Assembly (NCBI GenBank): GCA_022822785.1
Contig: JAJEAL010000085.1
Location: 16,654-80,653, forward strand
DNA length: 64,000 bases
Direction of reading: 5' to 3'
From: Candidatus Poribacteria bacterium
Lineage (GTDB): Bacteria; Poribacteria; WGA-4E; PCPOR2b
Within the stretch, counting starts at the first letter, position 1. Each line of letters begins with the position of its first letter. The notes under the pieces are model-generated. The model saw only the letters and a program-made list of their open reading frames with translations. It did not search any database and was not told the DNA's origin. This document shows, one piece after another, positions 35,005 through 43,671 of this stretch. Position numbers and translations under genes: made by a program.

Positions 35005-35913
35005 ATGGCACTATTTGAAAGACTCGGTATTGTAACGAACATCTGGACACAGTGTATGGAGGATGGCGACCGTTTTGAAGTTCTGGCTCGTCAATTTGGC
35101 GACGAGGGGTTCAAGGACATGGAGGTGCGTGAGGGGGATTATCTTCGTAATTCCGAATTTGGCAGCTTGATCGGTGAAATTGAAGCAGCGATGGAACGTT
35201 ACACAGACGAGGAGTGGAAAGCAATCTGTGATGCGATCTGGAATGGGAATCAGGATTTAGGGGTTACGGCGGGGGATAACGCCCTTTTTGCGCGTGTCAG
35301 TGTATTTGTGGAACTAGCGAGGACTTTGACTCTGAGTTACGCTATGTCGCACTCGTGGCTCGGCGCCCCTGAAGACCTCGAAGCGGATAATCAACAGATT
35401 ATCCGAGCGAAAAAGCTGGCGTATCTGCTGTGCCCAGCGAACGCACGGTTGCGGATTGTCGGACTTGCACCTACCGGTGGAAAAATAGATTCGCAGGCTG
35501 CGGTTGCCAATGTAAAACGGTACCGATCGTTGTTACCGAACTGCCCGATGGTTTTTGCGGTCGAAAACTCACGACAACCGGCGACCTTTACGCTCGATCT
35601 GGCGGTACAGGGCGGCGCTTTGCTGACCTACGACGAGGCAAATACCTACCGCGACGATGGCACAACGGTCAACCCGCCGGAGGCGTTCTGGGGTGCTGTG
35701 AAAATGGAGAACCTTACGTCGGTACATTTCAAGCAGAAAACAGCAAACGGGGTTTTGTCACAGGTCGGCGATGGATATGTCGATTTCGCAGCGATTGGCA
35801 AGCGTTTGGCAGCAGAGGACTATAGAGGTGACCTATTGCTCGAAAATACACCAACAGATCAGCCCCTAGAAGATGCGATTGCGAGCCGTGAATATCTATC
35901 GAAACTGCTATAG
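35005..35913 (+). CDS. xylose-isomerase-like TIM-barrel protein
   Basis: About 302 residues from ATG 35005, chosen for the AAGGTGAAGATA ribosome site; the frame is open from 34966. Strand ends carry acidic and histidine residues as in the isomerase/epimerase superfamily: DMEVREGDY, VFAVENSRQP, LTYDEANTY, SVHFKQKT and LLLENTP. The usual His-rich metal cluster is partly replaced (VHFKQK in the place of HxKD), so catalysis may differ. Its last 55 bases overlap the convergent phosphoesterase gene. Substrate unknown. Confidence 0.8.
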   Translation: MALFERLGIVTNIWTQCMEDGDRFEVLARQFGDEGFKDMEVREGDYLRNSEFGSLIGEIEAAMERYTDEEWKAICDAIWNGNQDLGVTAGDNALFARVSVFVELARTLTLSYAMSHSWLGAPEDLEADNQQIIRAKKLAYLLCPANARLRIVGLAPTGGKIDSQAAVANVKRYRSLLPNCPMVFAVENSRQPATFTLDLAVQGGALLTYDEANTYRDDGTTVNPPEAFWGAVKMENLTSVHFKQKTANGVLSQVGDGYVDFAAIGKRLAAEDYRGDLLLENTPTDQPLEDAIASREYLSKLL

Positions 35914-36878
35914 CGCGGAGATTGGGAATTGCGTTGCGTCAGGGAAGTGGTAGCAGCTGACTGTACGCCGGAGGCACGAACAAGGCGGAAGCAAGCAATT
36001 TCTGGGGTAGTCATAAATCGGATTGGAACACCTGTGACGCCGAGTCCACGACAAACGTAAAGCCTAGACGCTCCGACATAGAAAAGACCGGCGAGATACT
36101 TGTTTCCAACCTTGGGAGGGACAAAGGGCAACGAAATTTGTCCGCCGTGAGTGTGGCCCGACAAAACCAGATCAAATCCGTGGTGGGCAATCAATTCGAT
36201 TGGTTGTGGGTTGTGCATTAAGAGGAAACGGGGTTCATCGGTCGAAGGCAGAGACGCTAAAGCGCGCTCTAAATCGAAATCTCCCGCGAGAAAATCGCCG
36301 CAGCCAATGAGCCACAAGCGATCGCTTCCCCGCCGTAACAAGGCAGATTCGTTCATCAGGACCTTGATTCCTCCCGCTGTTAATGCGTTGATGACTTCAA
36401 CGCCATCGCCCTTCCAACGATTTCGCAAGGGAAACACATCAGTGTCTAAGCCATCGTTCCAGTCATTGCTCCAGTCGCTGTTCCAATGGTCATGGTTACC
36501 GAGGACAGCATAGGTGGGAATCCCCGCGTCAACAATAATTTCACCGATAGCCTGTGCCACCGGCTGTGCATATTCTTCTTCGTTGGTGATATAGTCTCCG
36601 GTTAGCACGACCAGATCCGGCTGTAAATCTACCACTTGTCGAAAGCAAGCTTGAAGATAATCTAGCGTTACCATCGAGCCGTGATGCAAATCTGTGAGTT
36701 GGACAATCGAAAACCCTTCAAAGGCGGGTGGCAGATTAGCAACTGAGATTTTGTGTTGTGTAATTTCAATCCACTGGGGTTCAATGAAACTCTCAGAATT
36801 GGTCAGTGTAATGCCGCTAATCCCCATGTTAAACAGCGACCTATGTAAGAATCTACTTCTTTCTGCTTTGGGTGACAT
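35859..36878 (-). CDS. metallophosphoesterase (YkuE/calcineurin-like)
   Basis: 339 residues. The two-metal site of calcineurin-like phosphoesterases is complete: TDLHHG (DxH), LTGDYI (GD), VLGNHDHW (GNHD) and LSGHTHGGQ (GHTHGG), with an extra His in LLMHNP. The YkuE group, which this resembles, lies at the membrane and cleaves phosphodiesters such as UDP-diacylglucosamine or phospholipids; the substrate here is uncertain. The C-terminal 30 residues are basic, Ser-rich and encoded in the region overlapping the convergent TIM-barrel gene, so the true end could be a recent extension. Confidence 0.9.
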   Translation of the reverse strand: MSPKAERSRFLHRSLFNMGISGITLTNSESFIEPQWIEITQHKISVANLPPAFEGFSIVQLTDLHHGSMVTLDYLQACFRQVVDLQPDLVVLTGDYITNEEEYAQPVAQAIGEIIVDAGIPTYAVLGNHDHWNSDWSNDWNDGLDTDVFPLRNRWKGDGVEVINALTAGGIKVLMNESALLRRGSDRLWLIGCGDFLAGDFDLERALASLPSTDEPRFLLMHNPQPIELIAHHGFDLVLSGHTHGGQISLPFVPPKVGNKYLAGLFYVGASRLYVCRGLGVTGVPIRFMTTPEIACFRLVRASGVQSAATTSLTQRNSQSPRYSSFDRYSRLAIASSRG

Positions 36879-36924
36879 AGATAGTATAAGTCCTTATTTT
36901 AACAGATATAGGACGCAGCGCGTT

Positions 36925-37003
36925 CGTAAGTCCCCCTGATAAGGGAGATTTACGGGGTTAAAAATCAAAAATCTACCCCTGTGTGCCGAATTTGCGTAAG
37001 TCC
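36925..37003. repeat. dispersed palindromic repeat, CGTAAGTCC type
   Basis: CGTAAGTCCCCCT (36925-36937) is followed by a four-base loop and AGGGAGATTTACG, an imperfect stem-loop. A second CGTAAGTCC occurs at 36995. The 17-base core TAAGTCCCCCTGATAAG (36927-36943) recurs exactly at 60034-60050, and CGTAAGTCC or its complement recurs at 59901 and 60014. It lies between divergent genes, outside any reading frame, as REP-like elements do. Confidence 0.65.
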
Positions 37004-37026
37004 TGAAATATATAGAGATATGATTT

Positions 37027-37055
37027 TTGATAGCATAACACAACCTCGTTATTTT
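37027..37055 (+). promoter_or_regulatory. weak promoter for the Gfo/Idh/MocA gene
   Basis: TTGATA, a 17-base spacer and TATTTT. The -10 match is only moderate. AGGGAGAG precedes ATG 37107 about six bases upstream. Confidence 0.35.
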
Positions 37056-37106
37056 TGCAAGTAGGCATCTTAAAATACCGAAGTTTTAAGGATTAGGGAG
37101 AGAAAA

Positions 37107-38165
37107 ATGGCATTTAGAGTCGGCGTGATTGGGTGTGGTCGCATGGCAAACACCATCGAAGATGAACAGATAGAAAGAAGGAGACAGCGTCCGTACCGTG
37201 GCGGCTTGGCACTCCCTTACTCTCACGCTGCGGGCTACGCTGCCGTCGATGAGACGGAAATTGTTGCTGCGTGTGACATTCATGAAGGACGACTGACTCA
37301 TTTCGTGGAACGATGGGAGGTGCCCGCCGCCTACACCGATTATCGCGAGATGATTGAGAAAGAAAATCTGGATATCGTCAGTGTCACCACGCGCCCCGAA
37401 CAACATGCGGAGGAGATGGTGTTCGCCGCAGAACACGGTGTTAAGGGTGTCTACGCGGAGAAACCGCTCTGTATGTCACTGGTGGAAACGGATGCTATCC
37501 GAGATGCATTTGAGCGCAATGGGGTTCATTTGGAGTATGGACCCATCTATCGCCACTGGGCGGCTTATGAGCAAGCGCGGACCATCGCTGAAAGCGGAGA
37601 ATTGGGGGAAACCCAATCGGTGCTGGGCTTTGAAGGCAAGGCACTCGAAGGTCATTTCATTGACTTGCTGCTGTATATGCTCGGTGACCCGGAGCCGATA
37701 TCTATTCAGGGAATCATCTCACAACTCAACCCGGCAGAAGGGGACACCTCCGGCATGAAATTTGTCCAAGACACATCAATCTTGACCGCACTGATCAAGT
37801 TTGATAACGGAACAACTGCACATGTGGCAGGCACCGGCGTTGGCAGGGAGATTGAATTGGTCTGCACTAACGGCGTTATCCGCGTCGTAAACGATGGCGA
37901 GGCGGTGCAGCTGCGGCGTCGAGATGCGACATCGGATGCGTGGGATACGGTCCCGGTTGAGCAGATACCGCCGCGGAGCGGCACTGTGCATCTCATACGC
38001 GACCTCATCCACTCAATCAAAACTGGAGAATCCGGCAAAAGCAACCTCCGGGTAACGCTTCTCAGTCAAGACATCGGATTCGGCATTTACGAATCTCACC
38101 TGCGTGGTGGGGTGCCCATCAGGCCGCCCATCCCGAATCGTGAGCGGTGGGTTTTTAGTTGGTGA
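37107..38165 (+). CDS. Gfo/Idh/MocA family oxidoreductase
   Basis: 352 residues. Rossmann loop GVIGCGRMAN, the AEKPLCM signature near residue 118 with the catalytic-site Lys, and the C-terminal domain with YGPIYRHW and GKALEGHFIDLLLYMLG. NAD(P)-dependent dehydrogenase for a sugar or cyclitol; substrate not readable. An insert at residues 20-45 (IERRRQRPYRGG) is unusual. Stands alone, convergent with the P-loop kinase gene, 29 bases apart. Confidence 0.9.
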   Translation: MAFRVGVIGCGRMANTIEDEQIERRRQRPYRGGLALPYSHAAGYAAVDETEIVAACDIHEGRLTHFVERWEVPAAYTDYREMIEKENLDIVSVTTRPEQHAEEMVFAAEHGVKGVYAEKPLCMSLVETDAIRDAFERNGVHLEYGPIYRHWAAYEQARTIAESGELGETQSVLGFEGKALEGHFIDLLLYMLGDPEPISIQGIISQLNPAEGDTSGMKFVQDTSILTALIKFDNGTTAHVAGTGVGREIELVCTNGVIRVVNDGEAVQLRRRDATSDAWDTVPVEQIPPRSGTVHLIRDLIHSIKTGESGKSNLRVTLLSQDIGFGIYESHLRGGVPIRPPIPNRERWVFSW

Positions 38166-38194
38166 TTCTCTAGTCCGCTGAGTTAATCCCCTGT

Positions 38195-38872
38195 TTACGC
38201 TGTTGAATGCTGACGTAACCGCAACAGATCCGCGTCGGTGTAGAACAGTTCGTATTTCTCTATGAATTCAGCCAGCGTCTCCTCGACAGTCACAGTCGTA
38301 GTATCAAGGACGATTCGCTTCTGTATCAACGACGCCTCAAACTCCTCCTCGAACCGTTGTAGGACATATTCGATGTCTTTCTCCTGCACAACTTGATGGG
38401 TATGCGGGTTTTCCTTCATCCGCTTCGCAATCACCTCTGGCGCAGCTTTGAAAAGGACCAGCACCGCCCCCGGCGCACGCTCAAGGATTTTCTCCTCTAT
38501 CCGTCGTGCCATTTCTGTCCGCTGCCCTTCCGGGCTTCGGAAGGGTGCCTTGCTATCTTTCCCCCCATACCCGTAGTACAACGGAGCATAGACCGCTTCT
38601 TCGATAACCAAGCCCATCAGGTTGTGATCGGGGTTACTATAGAAAGCGTCCGAGACGTGATACTCAATCATATAGCGTTGGAGCATCTCTAAGGCTTGGG
38701 GATGCAGCGTCAATAACGATTCTTGCGCCTCTGGTGTCAACTCGCTCGACGGCACGCTCATATGATCATGGAAATGGCTGGTTCCGCCCAACGTGCGCTC
38801 TGCCCATTTCATAATCTCCGCCGCTAACGTTGATTTACCGGCATATTCGCACCCGACAAAAATAAGGTTCAT
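38195..38872 (-). CDS. P-loop kinase-like protein (thymidylate kinase-like fold)
   Basis: 225 residues. Walker A is GCEYAGKST at residues 7-15. A second region, PGAVLVLFKAAPEVIAKRMKEN near 135-155, matches the lid and Walker B surroundings of nucleoside- or small-molecule kinases. The conserved LVIEEAVYAPLYYGYGG is not typical of known kinases. The likely activity is phosphorylation of a small molecule; target unknown. No clear ribosome site beyond AAGGAAACTCCTG, eight or so bases from ATG 38872. Confidence 0.75.
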   Translation of the reverse strand: MNLIFVGCEYAGKSTLAAEIMKWAERTLGGTSHFHDHMSVPSSELTPEAQESLLTLHPQALEMLQRYMIEYHVSDAFYSNPDHNLMGLVIEEAVYAPLYYGYGGKDSKAPFRSPEGQRTEMARRIEEKILERAPGAVLVLFKAAPEVIAKRMKENPHTHQVVQEKDIEYVLQRFEEEFEASLIQKRIVLDTTTVTVEETLAEFIEKYELFYTDADLLRLRQHSTA

Positions 38873-39037
38873 CAGGAGTTTCCTTCCATCATTTCTTATG
38901 AGAACTCTGGTATCAGTCCTGCCCTAAACATCTCTCTGATATTTGACATTATAGCAAAAACTGAAATAGCGATCAATCTCAAAACAAGCGTAGGTCTCAT
39001 AGCACCAATCTAAAGCGTGAGCACTAGCAAATGGATC

Positions 39038-39066
39038 TTGACAAATTAATTCCGGTCGTCTATAAT
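39038..39066 (+). promoter_or_regulatory. perfect sigma70 promoter at chrA
   Basis: TTGACA (39038-39043), exactly 17 bases, then TATAAT (39061-39066), an ideal consensus. The chrA ATG begins at 39074, seven bases after the -10 box, so the predicted start site is at the start codon; there is no ribosome site. This predicts a leaderless chrA mRNA. Confidence 0.75.
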
Positions 39067-39073
39067 CGGGAAT

Positions 39074-40216
39074 ATGATGAATAAGATTGGTCAACTTTTA
39101 GTGTTATTTCTTAAGTTAGGCGTCACCGCTTTTGGCGGTCCCGCCGCACATATCGCCATGATGGAGGATGAGGTTGTTACACGCCGTCGCTGGCTAACGC
39201 GTGAGCAATTTCTCGATTTACTTGGTGCAACTAATCTCATCCCTGGCCCCAATTCCACCGAAATGGCGATTCATATCGGTTTTGTACGTGCACGGATTGC
39301 CGGACTCGTTGTTGCTGGTCTCAGTTTTATTCTGCCTGCGGCATTGCTTACATTGGGGTGTGCGTGGGTTTACGATCGGTTTCAGACAGTACCACAGGCG
39401 GAGGCCCTTCTGTACGGCATTAAGCCGGCGGTCATCGCTGTAATTCTCAGTGCGGTGTGGCGATTGGGCAAAACAGCGGCGAAGGGACCGTTTCTGATTG
39501 GCATTGGATTCTTGGTGATGCTGCTTGTGTTGCTTGGCGTCAACGAAATTATTGCGCTACTTGGCGGTGGGATTGTAGGCATCCTATGGCAGTTTGGAAG
39601 TCGGCTGGGAAAAGGGAAGATGCTACTCGGTTTTGCATGGCTTCCATCTAGCAATCTGGCATTGGCGGTTACGTCAGCGCCTTCGTCGTCGGTCACCCTA
39701 TCTTCGCTTGGCCTTTTCTTTCTCAAAATCGGTTGTGTTTTATTTGGCAGCGGTTACGTCCTCGTCGCCTTCCTGCAAGGTGGATTGGTTGAACAGTATC
39801 AATGGTTGACGCAGCAGCAACTCCTCGATGCCATCGCGATCGGGCAGTTTACACCGGGCCCCGTCCTTACGACTGCAACGTTTATTGGTTATGTGTTGGC
39901 AGGCCCCGCTGGAGCCCTTGTGGCGACCCTTGGCATCTTTGGTCCATCATTTTTATTTGTTCTGACGACCAATCCACTTATTCCGCGCCTGCGCCAATCA
40001 GCGGTTGCTGGTGCGTTTCTGGATGCGGTCAATGCAAGCGCAATTGGGTTGATGGCAGCGGTCACAGTTGAGTTAGCGCTCCACACACTAATTGATTGGG
40101 GAGCCGGGGTGATTGCACTGATATCGGCAGTCGTGTTATTTCGCTATAAAATTAACTCAGCGTGGCTAGTGCTAGGCGGCGCAGGGATCGGCTGGCTGCT
40201 GAAGACAGTGATGTAA
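39074..40216 (+). CDS. chrA: chromate ion transporter (CHR family)
   Basis: 380 residues, the long two-domain form: two repeats of the CHR domain with the FGGP block (KLGVTAFGGPAAHIAMM) at the start and a corresponding FKIGCVLFGSGYVLVAFLQGG in the second half. Each half contributes five to six hydrophobic segments. The GxNSTE region (IPGPNSTEMAIH) and the second-half QFTPGPVLTTATF are diagnostic. The family exports chromate across the inner membrane by using the proton gradient, and sulfate competes. The start is a consensus promoter with the -10 box directly upstream. Confidence 0.95.
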   Translation: MMNKIGQLLVLFLKLGVTAFGGPAAHIAMMEDEVVTRRRWLTREQFLDLLGATNLIPGPNSTEMAIHIGFVRARIAGLVVAGLSFILPAALLTLGCAWVYDRFQTVPQAEALLYGIKPAVIAVILSAVWRLGKTAAKGPFLIGIGFLVMLLVLLGVNEIIALLGGGIVGILWQFGSRLGKGKMLLGFAWLPSSNLALAVTSAPSSSVTLSSLGLFFLKIGCVLFGSGYVLVAFLQGGLVEQYQWLTQQQLLDAIAIGQFTPGPVLTTATFIGYVLAGPAGALVATLGIFGPSFLFVLTTNPLIPRLRQSAVAGAFLDAVNASAIGLMAAVTVELALHTLIDWGAGVIALISAVVLFRYKINSAWLVLGGAGIGWLLKTVM

Positions 40217-40319
40217 AGTGTAGTATGAGGGAAGCTATGGCAAAGTGAGATTTCGATGTATTGGGCCGGTTCCCACTTAGTGCAAGATCGACGAATAACC
40301 TCAACATCAGAGGAAAATA

Positions 40320-41123
40320 GTGTATCCGACGCTTATTGATTTTGGTCCCATAGCGATTCACAGCTTCGGCCTTATGATGGCATTAGGATTCCTTGCCGTC
40401 TTGTTAGTTTCACAGCACGATTTGGCGAGAAAAGGGTTGGATCCACGTCCGACGTCATCAATAATCTTCGCAGCTGCGGTCGGAGGACTCATCGGTGCAA
40501 AACTTTACTCAGCGCTGCAAGATGGCAAGATTGAGCTTGCTGAACTAATTTCAAATAGCGGATTAGTTTGGTATGGCGGTGTCATCGGTGCGCTTGCTGC
40601 TGTACTGTTTGTTATCCATCGGTCTCCTAATCCGATTCTGCCGACAATTGATACGATTGGTATGGCGACTTTGCTCGGATATGGGATTGGGCGAATCGGA
40701 TGCTTCCTTTCTGGAGATGGCGATTATGGACCACCTTCAGATCTCCCATGGGCGATGGCATTTCCCAACGGCACGGTGCCGACAGCTATTCCGGTTCATC
40801 CAACACCGCTTTATGAAACAGGGATGTCGCTGATCGCTTTTGGATTGCTGTGGTCTATTCGTAAACAGAAAGAAGGTACGCCGGGGTGGCTATTGGGCGG
40901 AGCGTTTATCTTGGCAGGGGTTGAACGTTTTATCGCAGAATTTTTTCGACTAAATCAACCTGCTCTTTTTGGGTTGACAGGGGCACAACTCATAAGTATT
41001 TTGATGGTTATTATTGGGGCTTGTCTTATCTACTGGATCACGCATCGTCCCGTTGCAACAGAGGTAGTGAACGTTTCAACACCGCCTCCCTCCCCTAAAC
41101 GCAGAAGACGGCGCCGACCATAG
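40320..41123 (+). CDS. lgt: prolipoprotein diacylglyceryl transferase
   Basis: 267 residues. Lgt transfers a diacylglyceryl group from phosphatidylglycerol to the lipobox cysteine of prolipoproteins at the inner membrane. The signature GRIGCFLSGDGDYGPPSDLPWAMAFP-like block (near 125-150) and HPTPLYE are present, with seven predicted membrane segments. The conserved catalytic-site Arg in GRIGC is intact. Start GTG 40320 follows AGAGGAAA. The C-terminus ends in a basic tail (KRRRRRRP). The next gene is a small membrane protein on the opposite strand. Confidence 0.96.
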   Translation: MYPTLIDFGPIAIHSFGLMMALGFLAVLLVSQHDLARKGLDPRPTSSIIFAAAVGGLIGAKLYSALQDGKIELAELISNSGLVWYGGVIGALAAVLFVIHRSPNPILPTIDTIGMATLLGYGIGRIGCFLSGDGDYGPPSDLPWAMAFPNGTVPTAIPVHPTPLYETGMSLIAFGLLWSIRKQKEGTPGWLLGGAFILAGVERFIAEFFRLNQPALFGLTGAQLISILMVIIGACLIYWITHRPVATEVVNVSTPPPSPKRRRRRRP

Positions 41124-41171
41124 GAACATAAGATAAATCTGTAGGATGCGGACGAATCGTCGTTTCGGCAT

Positions 41172-41414
41172 CTATCGCCGGTCTTGTCGCCCTGTTTTTC
41201 GCAGCCCCATCGTAATCTTCACAACCCCCCTTATCATAACAAGCGTTCCTGCAACTAAAAAGACGATAAGTCCCAATTGCTTAATTTGAAGGGATGGCCG
41301 AAGCGCATACCCTATAAACCCACCGATCATTATGAAGATCAGCATGTTCAAAAGGATTTTGTTCTCGTACCATCTTCGCATCGGTTTTTCCTTGTGAGTT
41401 TGGTCATGGTCCAA
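41172..41414 (-). CDS. small membrane protein, function unknown
   Basis: 80 residues with two predicted membrane segments (LLNMLIFIMIGGFIGYAL and LGLIVFLVAGTLVMIRGVV), charged ends and no family I recognise. It lies convergent to lgt and in the same direction as the aminotransferase gene downstream (lower coordinates are lgt). The ribosome site is weak (GGACC). It is credible because the hydrophobic pattern is coherent, but a small ORF in this position could also be spurious. Confidence 0.55.
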   Translation of the reverse strand: MDHDQTHKEKPMRRWYENKILLNMLIFIMIGGFIGYALRPSLQIKQLGLIVFLVAGTLVMIRGVVKITMGLRKTGRQDRR

Positions 41415-41486
41415 TTACCGTTTTATTCCTTCGGTTTGCTCATCTCCAAACCCGTGTCCGATTGGTACGCAGCTTGAAAATGTGCA

Positions 41487-42662
41487 TTACTTAAACAAGG
41501 CCCGCCGCATTTGTCTCACGGCTTGGCGGATGCGGTCTTCGTTTTCGACAAGCGCAATTCGGACGTATCCCTCTCCGTTGTGACCGAAGCCTGCGCCGGG
41601 AGAAACACACACTTCGGCTTCATCAAGCAGCCTCATTGCAAAATCCATCGAACTCATATGGTGATACGGTTCAGGGATCGGTGCCCACACGAACATCGTT
41701 GCCTGCGGCTTTTGCACCTTCCATCCGATCCGATTCAGTCCCTCAACTAGCACATCACGGCGAGTTTGATAGGTCTCTGCATTCGCTTCCACAACATCGG
41801 CATCAGTTCGTAGTGCCATGATAGCAGCGACCTGAATAGGCGCGAAGATACCGTAGTCATAGTAACCTTTAATCCGTGCCAACGCGTCAACCAGATCACG
41901 GTTGCCGACAGCAAACCCACAGCGCCAACCTGCCATGTTATAGGATTTTGAGAGTGAGATAAATTCGACCCCGACATCTTTAGCGCCCTTCGCCTGTAAG
42001 AAACTTGGTGCCTTATAGCCATCAAAAACAATGTCAGCATACGCGAGGTCATGAATAACAATGATATCGTTTCGCTTGGCGAAGTCAACAATTTCTTCAA
42101 AGAAGGCGAGTTCAATTACTGCTCCCGTTGGATTATGCGGGAAGCTCAAGATTAGGACCTTGGGGCGGGGCCATATATCCCTTGAAATCTCATCAAGGCT
42201 CGGCACAAACTGATTTTCTTCGCGTAACGGGAGACTGACAACGCTGCCGCCTGCGATGACAGTTGCGTAAATATGAATCGGAAACGTTGGGTTTGGGACA
42301 AGTGCCAGATCCCCTTCATCTATCAATGCGAGTGCGAGATGAGAAAGCCCCTCTTTGGTGCCAATCACTGAAATTGCTTCATGGTTGGGATCGATTTGAA
42401 CACCGAAGCGTCGTTCATAATACCAACTGATCTCACGGCGCAGGTTGAAAATCCCGCGTGATGCGGAATAACGATGGTGGCGAGCTTCTTGAGCGGCTTC
42501 GGTCAGTTTATCTACGATGTGTTGTGGGGTCGGTCTGTCAGGGTTGCCCATCCCCAAATCAATGACATCAATTCCCTGCTGTCGCCTTTCATGGGTCAAC
42601 TGCTTGAGTTTACCGAACATGTAGGGCGGTAATCGGTTAAGCCGTTTTGAAAGTGTGTGCAT
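41487..42662 (-). CDS. class I/II aminotransferase (alanine/LL-DAP aminotransferase-like)
   Basis: 391 residues, PLP-dependent fold type I. The PLP Lys lies in SLSKSYNMAGWR near residue 233. The N-terminal block GIDVIDLGMGNPDRPTP, the HHRYSASRG region and NPTFPIHIYA are typical of the AlaC / LL-diaminopimelate-aminotransferase group, which transfers amino groups between glutamate or alanine and 2-oxo acids. The substrate cannot be settled from sequence. No Shine-Dalgarno sequence of quality precedes ATG 42662. The 200 bases up to the GDPD gene carry no gene. Confidence 0.9.
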   Translation of the reverse strand: MHTLSKRLNRLPPYMFGKLKQLTHERRQQGIDVIDLGMGNPDRPTPQHIVDKLTEAAQEARHHRYSASRGIFNLRREISWYYERRFGVQIDPNHEAISVIGTKEGLSHLALALIDEGDLALVPNPTFPIHIYATVIAGGSVVSLPLREENQFVPSLDEISRDIWPRPKVLILSFPHNPTGAVIELAFFEEIVDFAKRNDIIVIHDLAYADIVFDGYKAPSFLQAKGAKDVGVEFISLSKSYNMAGWRCGFAVGNRDLVDALARIKGYYDYGIFAPIQVAAIMALRTDADVVEANAETYQTRRDVLVEGLNRIGWKVQKPQATMFVWAPIPEPYHHMSSMDFAMRLLDEAEVCVSPGAGFGHNGEGYVRIALVENEDRIRQAVRQMRRALFK

Positions 42663-42862
42663 GATGGCTGACCTGAAAAATTTTGCGGGTTTGGCGGATT
42701 ATACGTTGGTGGTGGAGCACATAATTTGTCATACAGAGACAACACAAATTACGGTGTTGTAAAGGGTAAAACGTTAAATATCAGAAAAAGTTTCTCGTCG
42801 ATGCACTTGAGGATAGGTGTACGTAAGAACTAATGCCGCTGCTGCAAATTGTTATTCCTCCG

Positions 42863-43621
42863 CTACCCCTCTGCAAATCCTCGAATCATCGGGACATCAT
42901 CTGTCCACAGTCCACCAATCTCATGCCGTAACGACCACTTGACATCGCGTCGGGTCCGCACAAATCCGCCTTCGACAGTGATGCCTTCCGTTTTGAGGTG
43001 TCTAACTTTTCGAGTCAGCGAATGTGAAATGATATTATAAAGCTGGAAATGATTGATTCGGCTCCAGCCAATGACAACTCGATTGGCGTTGATGGCTTCT
43101 GCTACCCTGAGAAAGTTCGCTAGTGGATTGATGATAATCACACTAGTCTGAATCCTAGGTTCAATCTGTTTTACTTGGATCAGCAATTCCTTGCGTGAAT
43201 AAAAGGTGAGGATACCGACCTTATCAACGAGGTCAAATTGCTGGATGCGCTCGACTAAGAGTGGGATGAGATTTTTCGCGTCCTCTTTCGGCTCGATGAA
43301 GCACAACAACCCAGTCTCCTTGACGAAAGCGAGCACCTCATCAAGGTGCGCCACCGGTTCAGGGGAATCGAGGACCTTCAGTTTTTGGACATCCATCCAG
43401 TTCAACTCGCTCAACGGAGACGTGCAGCCCGTTACCTCTTCAATACTATCCTGATTGAAATCTGTATGGATAATAATCGGTTCCTGATCTTTAGTCAGGC
43501 GGACATCACACTCAAAGGCATCTGCGCCATCCTTAAACGCTTGCCTGAAGGAAACGATTGTATTTTCGGGGGCGCGGTCAAGCCCGCCACGATGGGCGAG
43601 TATTTTGACTTCAGTTTTCAT
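42863..43621 (-). CDS. glycerophosphodiester phosphodiesterase
   Basis: 252 residues. The metal-binding and catalytic GDPD motifs are intact: AHRGGLDRAPENTI (His10/Arg11), FECDVRLTKD (Glu, Asp) and the IIHTDFN His. Barrel strands follow (LLCFIEPKED with the metal Glu). The enzyme hydrolyses glycerophosphodiesters to glycerol-3-phosphate plus an alcohol, here probably inside the cell because no signal peptide is present. It sits 50 bases downstream of the SDR pair and likely shares their transcript. The start has no clear ribosome site. Confidence 0.9.
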   Translation of the reverse strand: MKTEVKILAHRGGLDRAPENTIVSFRQAFKDGADAFECDVRLTKDQEPIIIHTDFNQDSIEEVTGCTSPLSELNWMDVQKLKVLDSPEPVAHLDEVLAFVKETGLLCFIEPKEDAKNLIPLLVERIQQFDLVDKVGILTFYSRKELLIQVKQIEPRIQTSVIIINPLANFLRVAEAINANRVVIGWSRINHFQLYNIISHSLTRKVRHLKTEGITVEGGFVRTRRDVKWSLRHEIGGLWTDDVPMIRGFAEG

Positions 43622-43671
43622 AAGAACATTTTGAACTTACCGGTTCAATCTTCCTGAACATTCGACATTTT

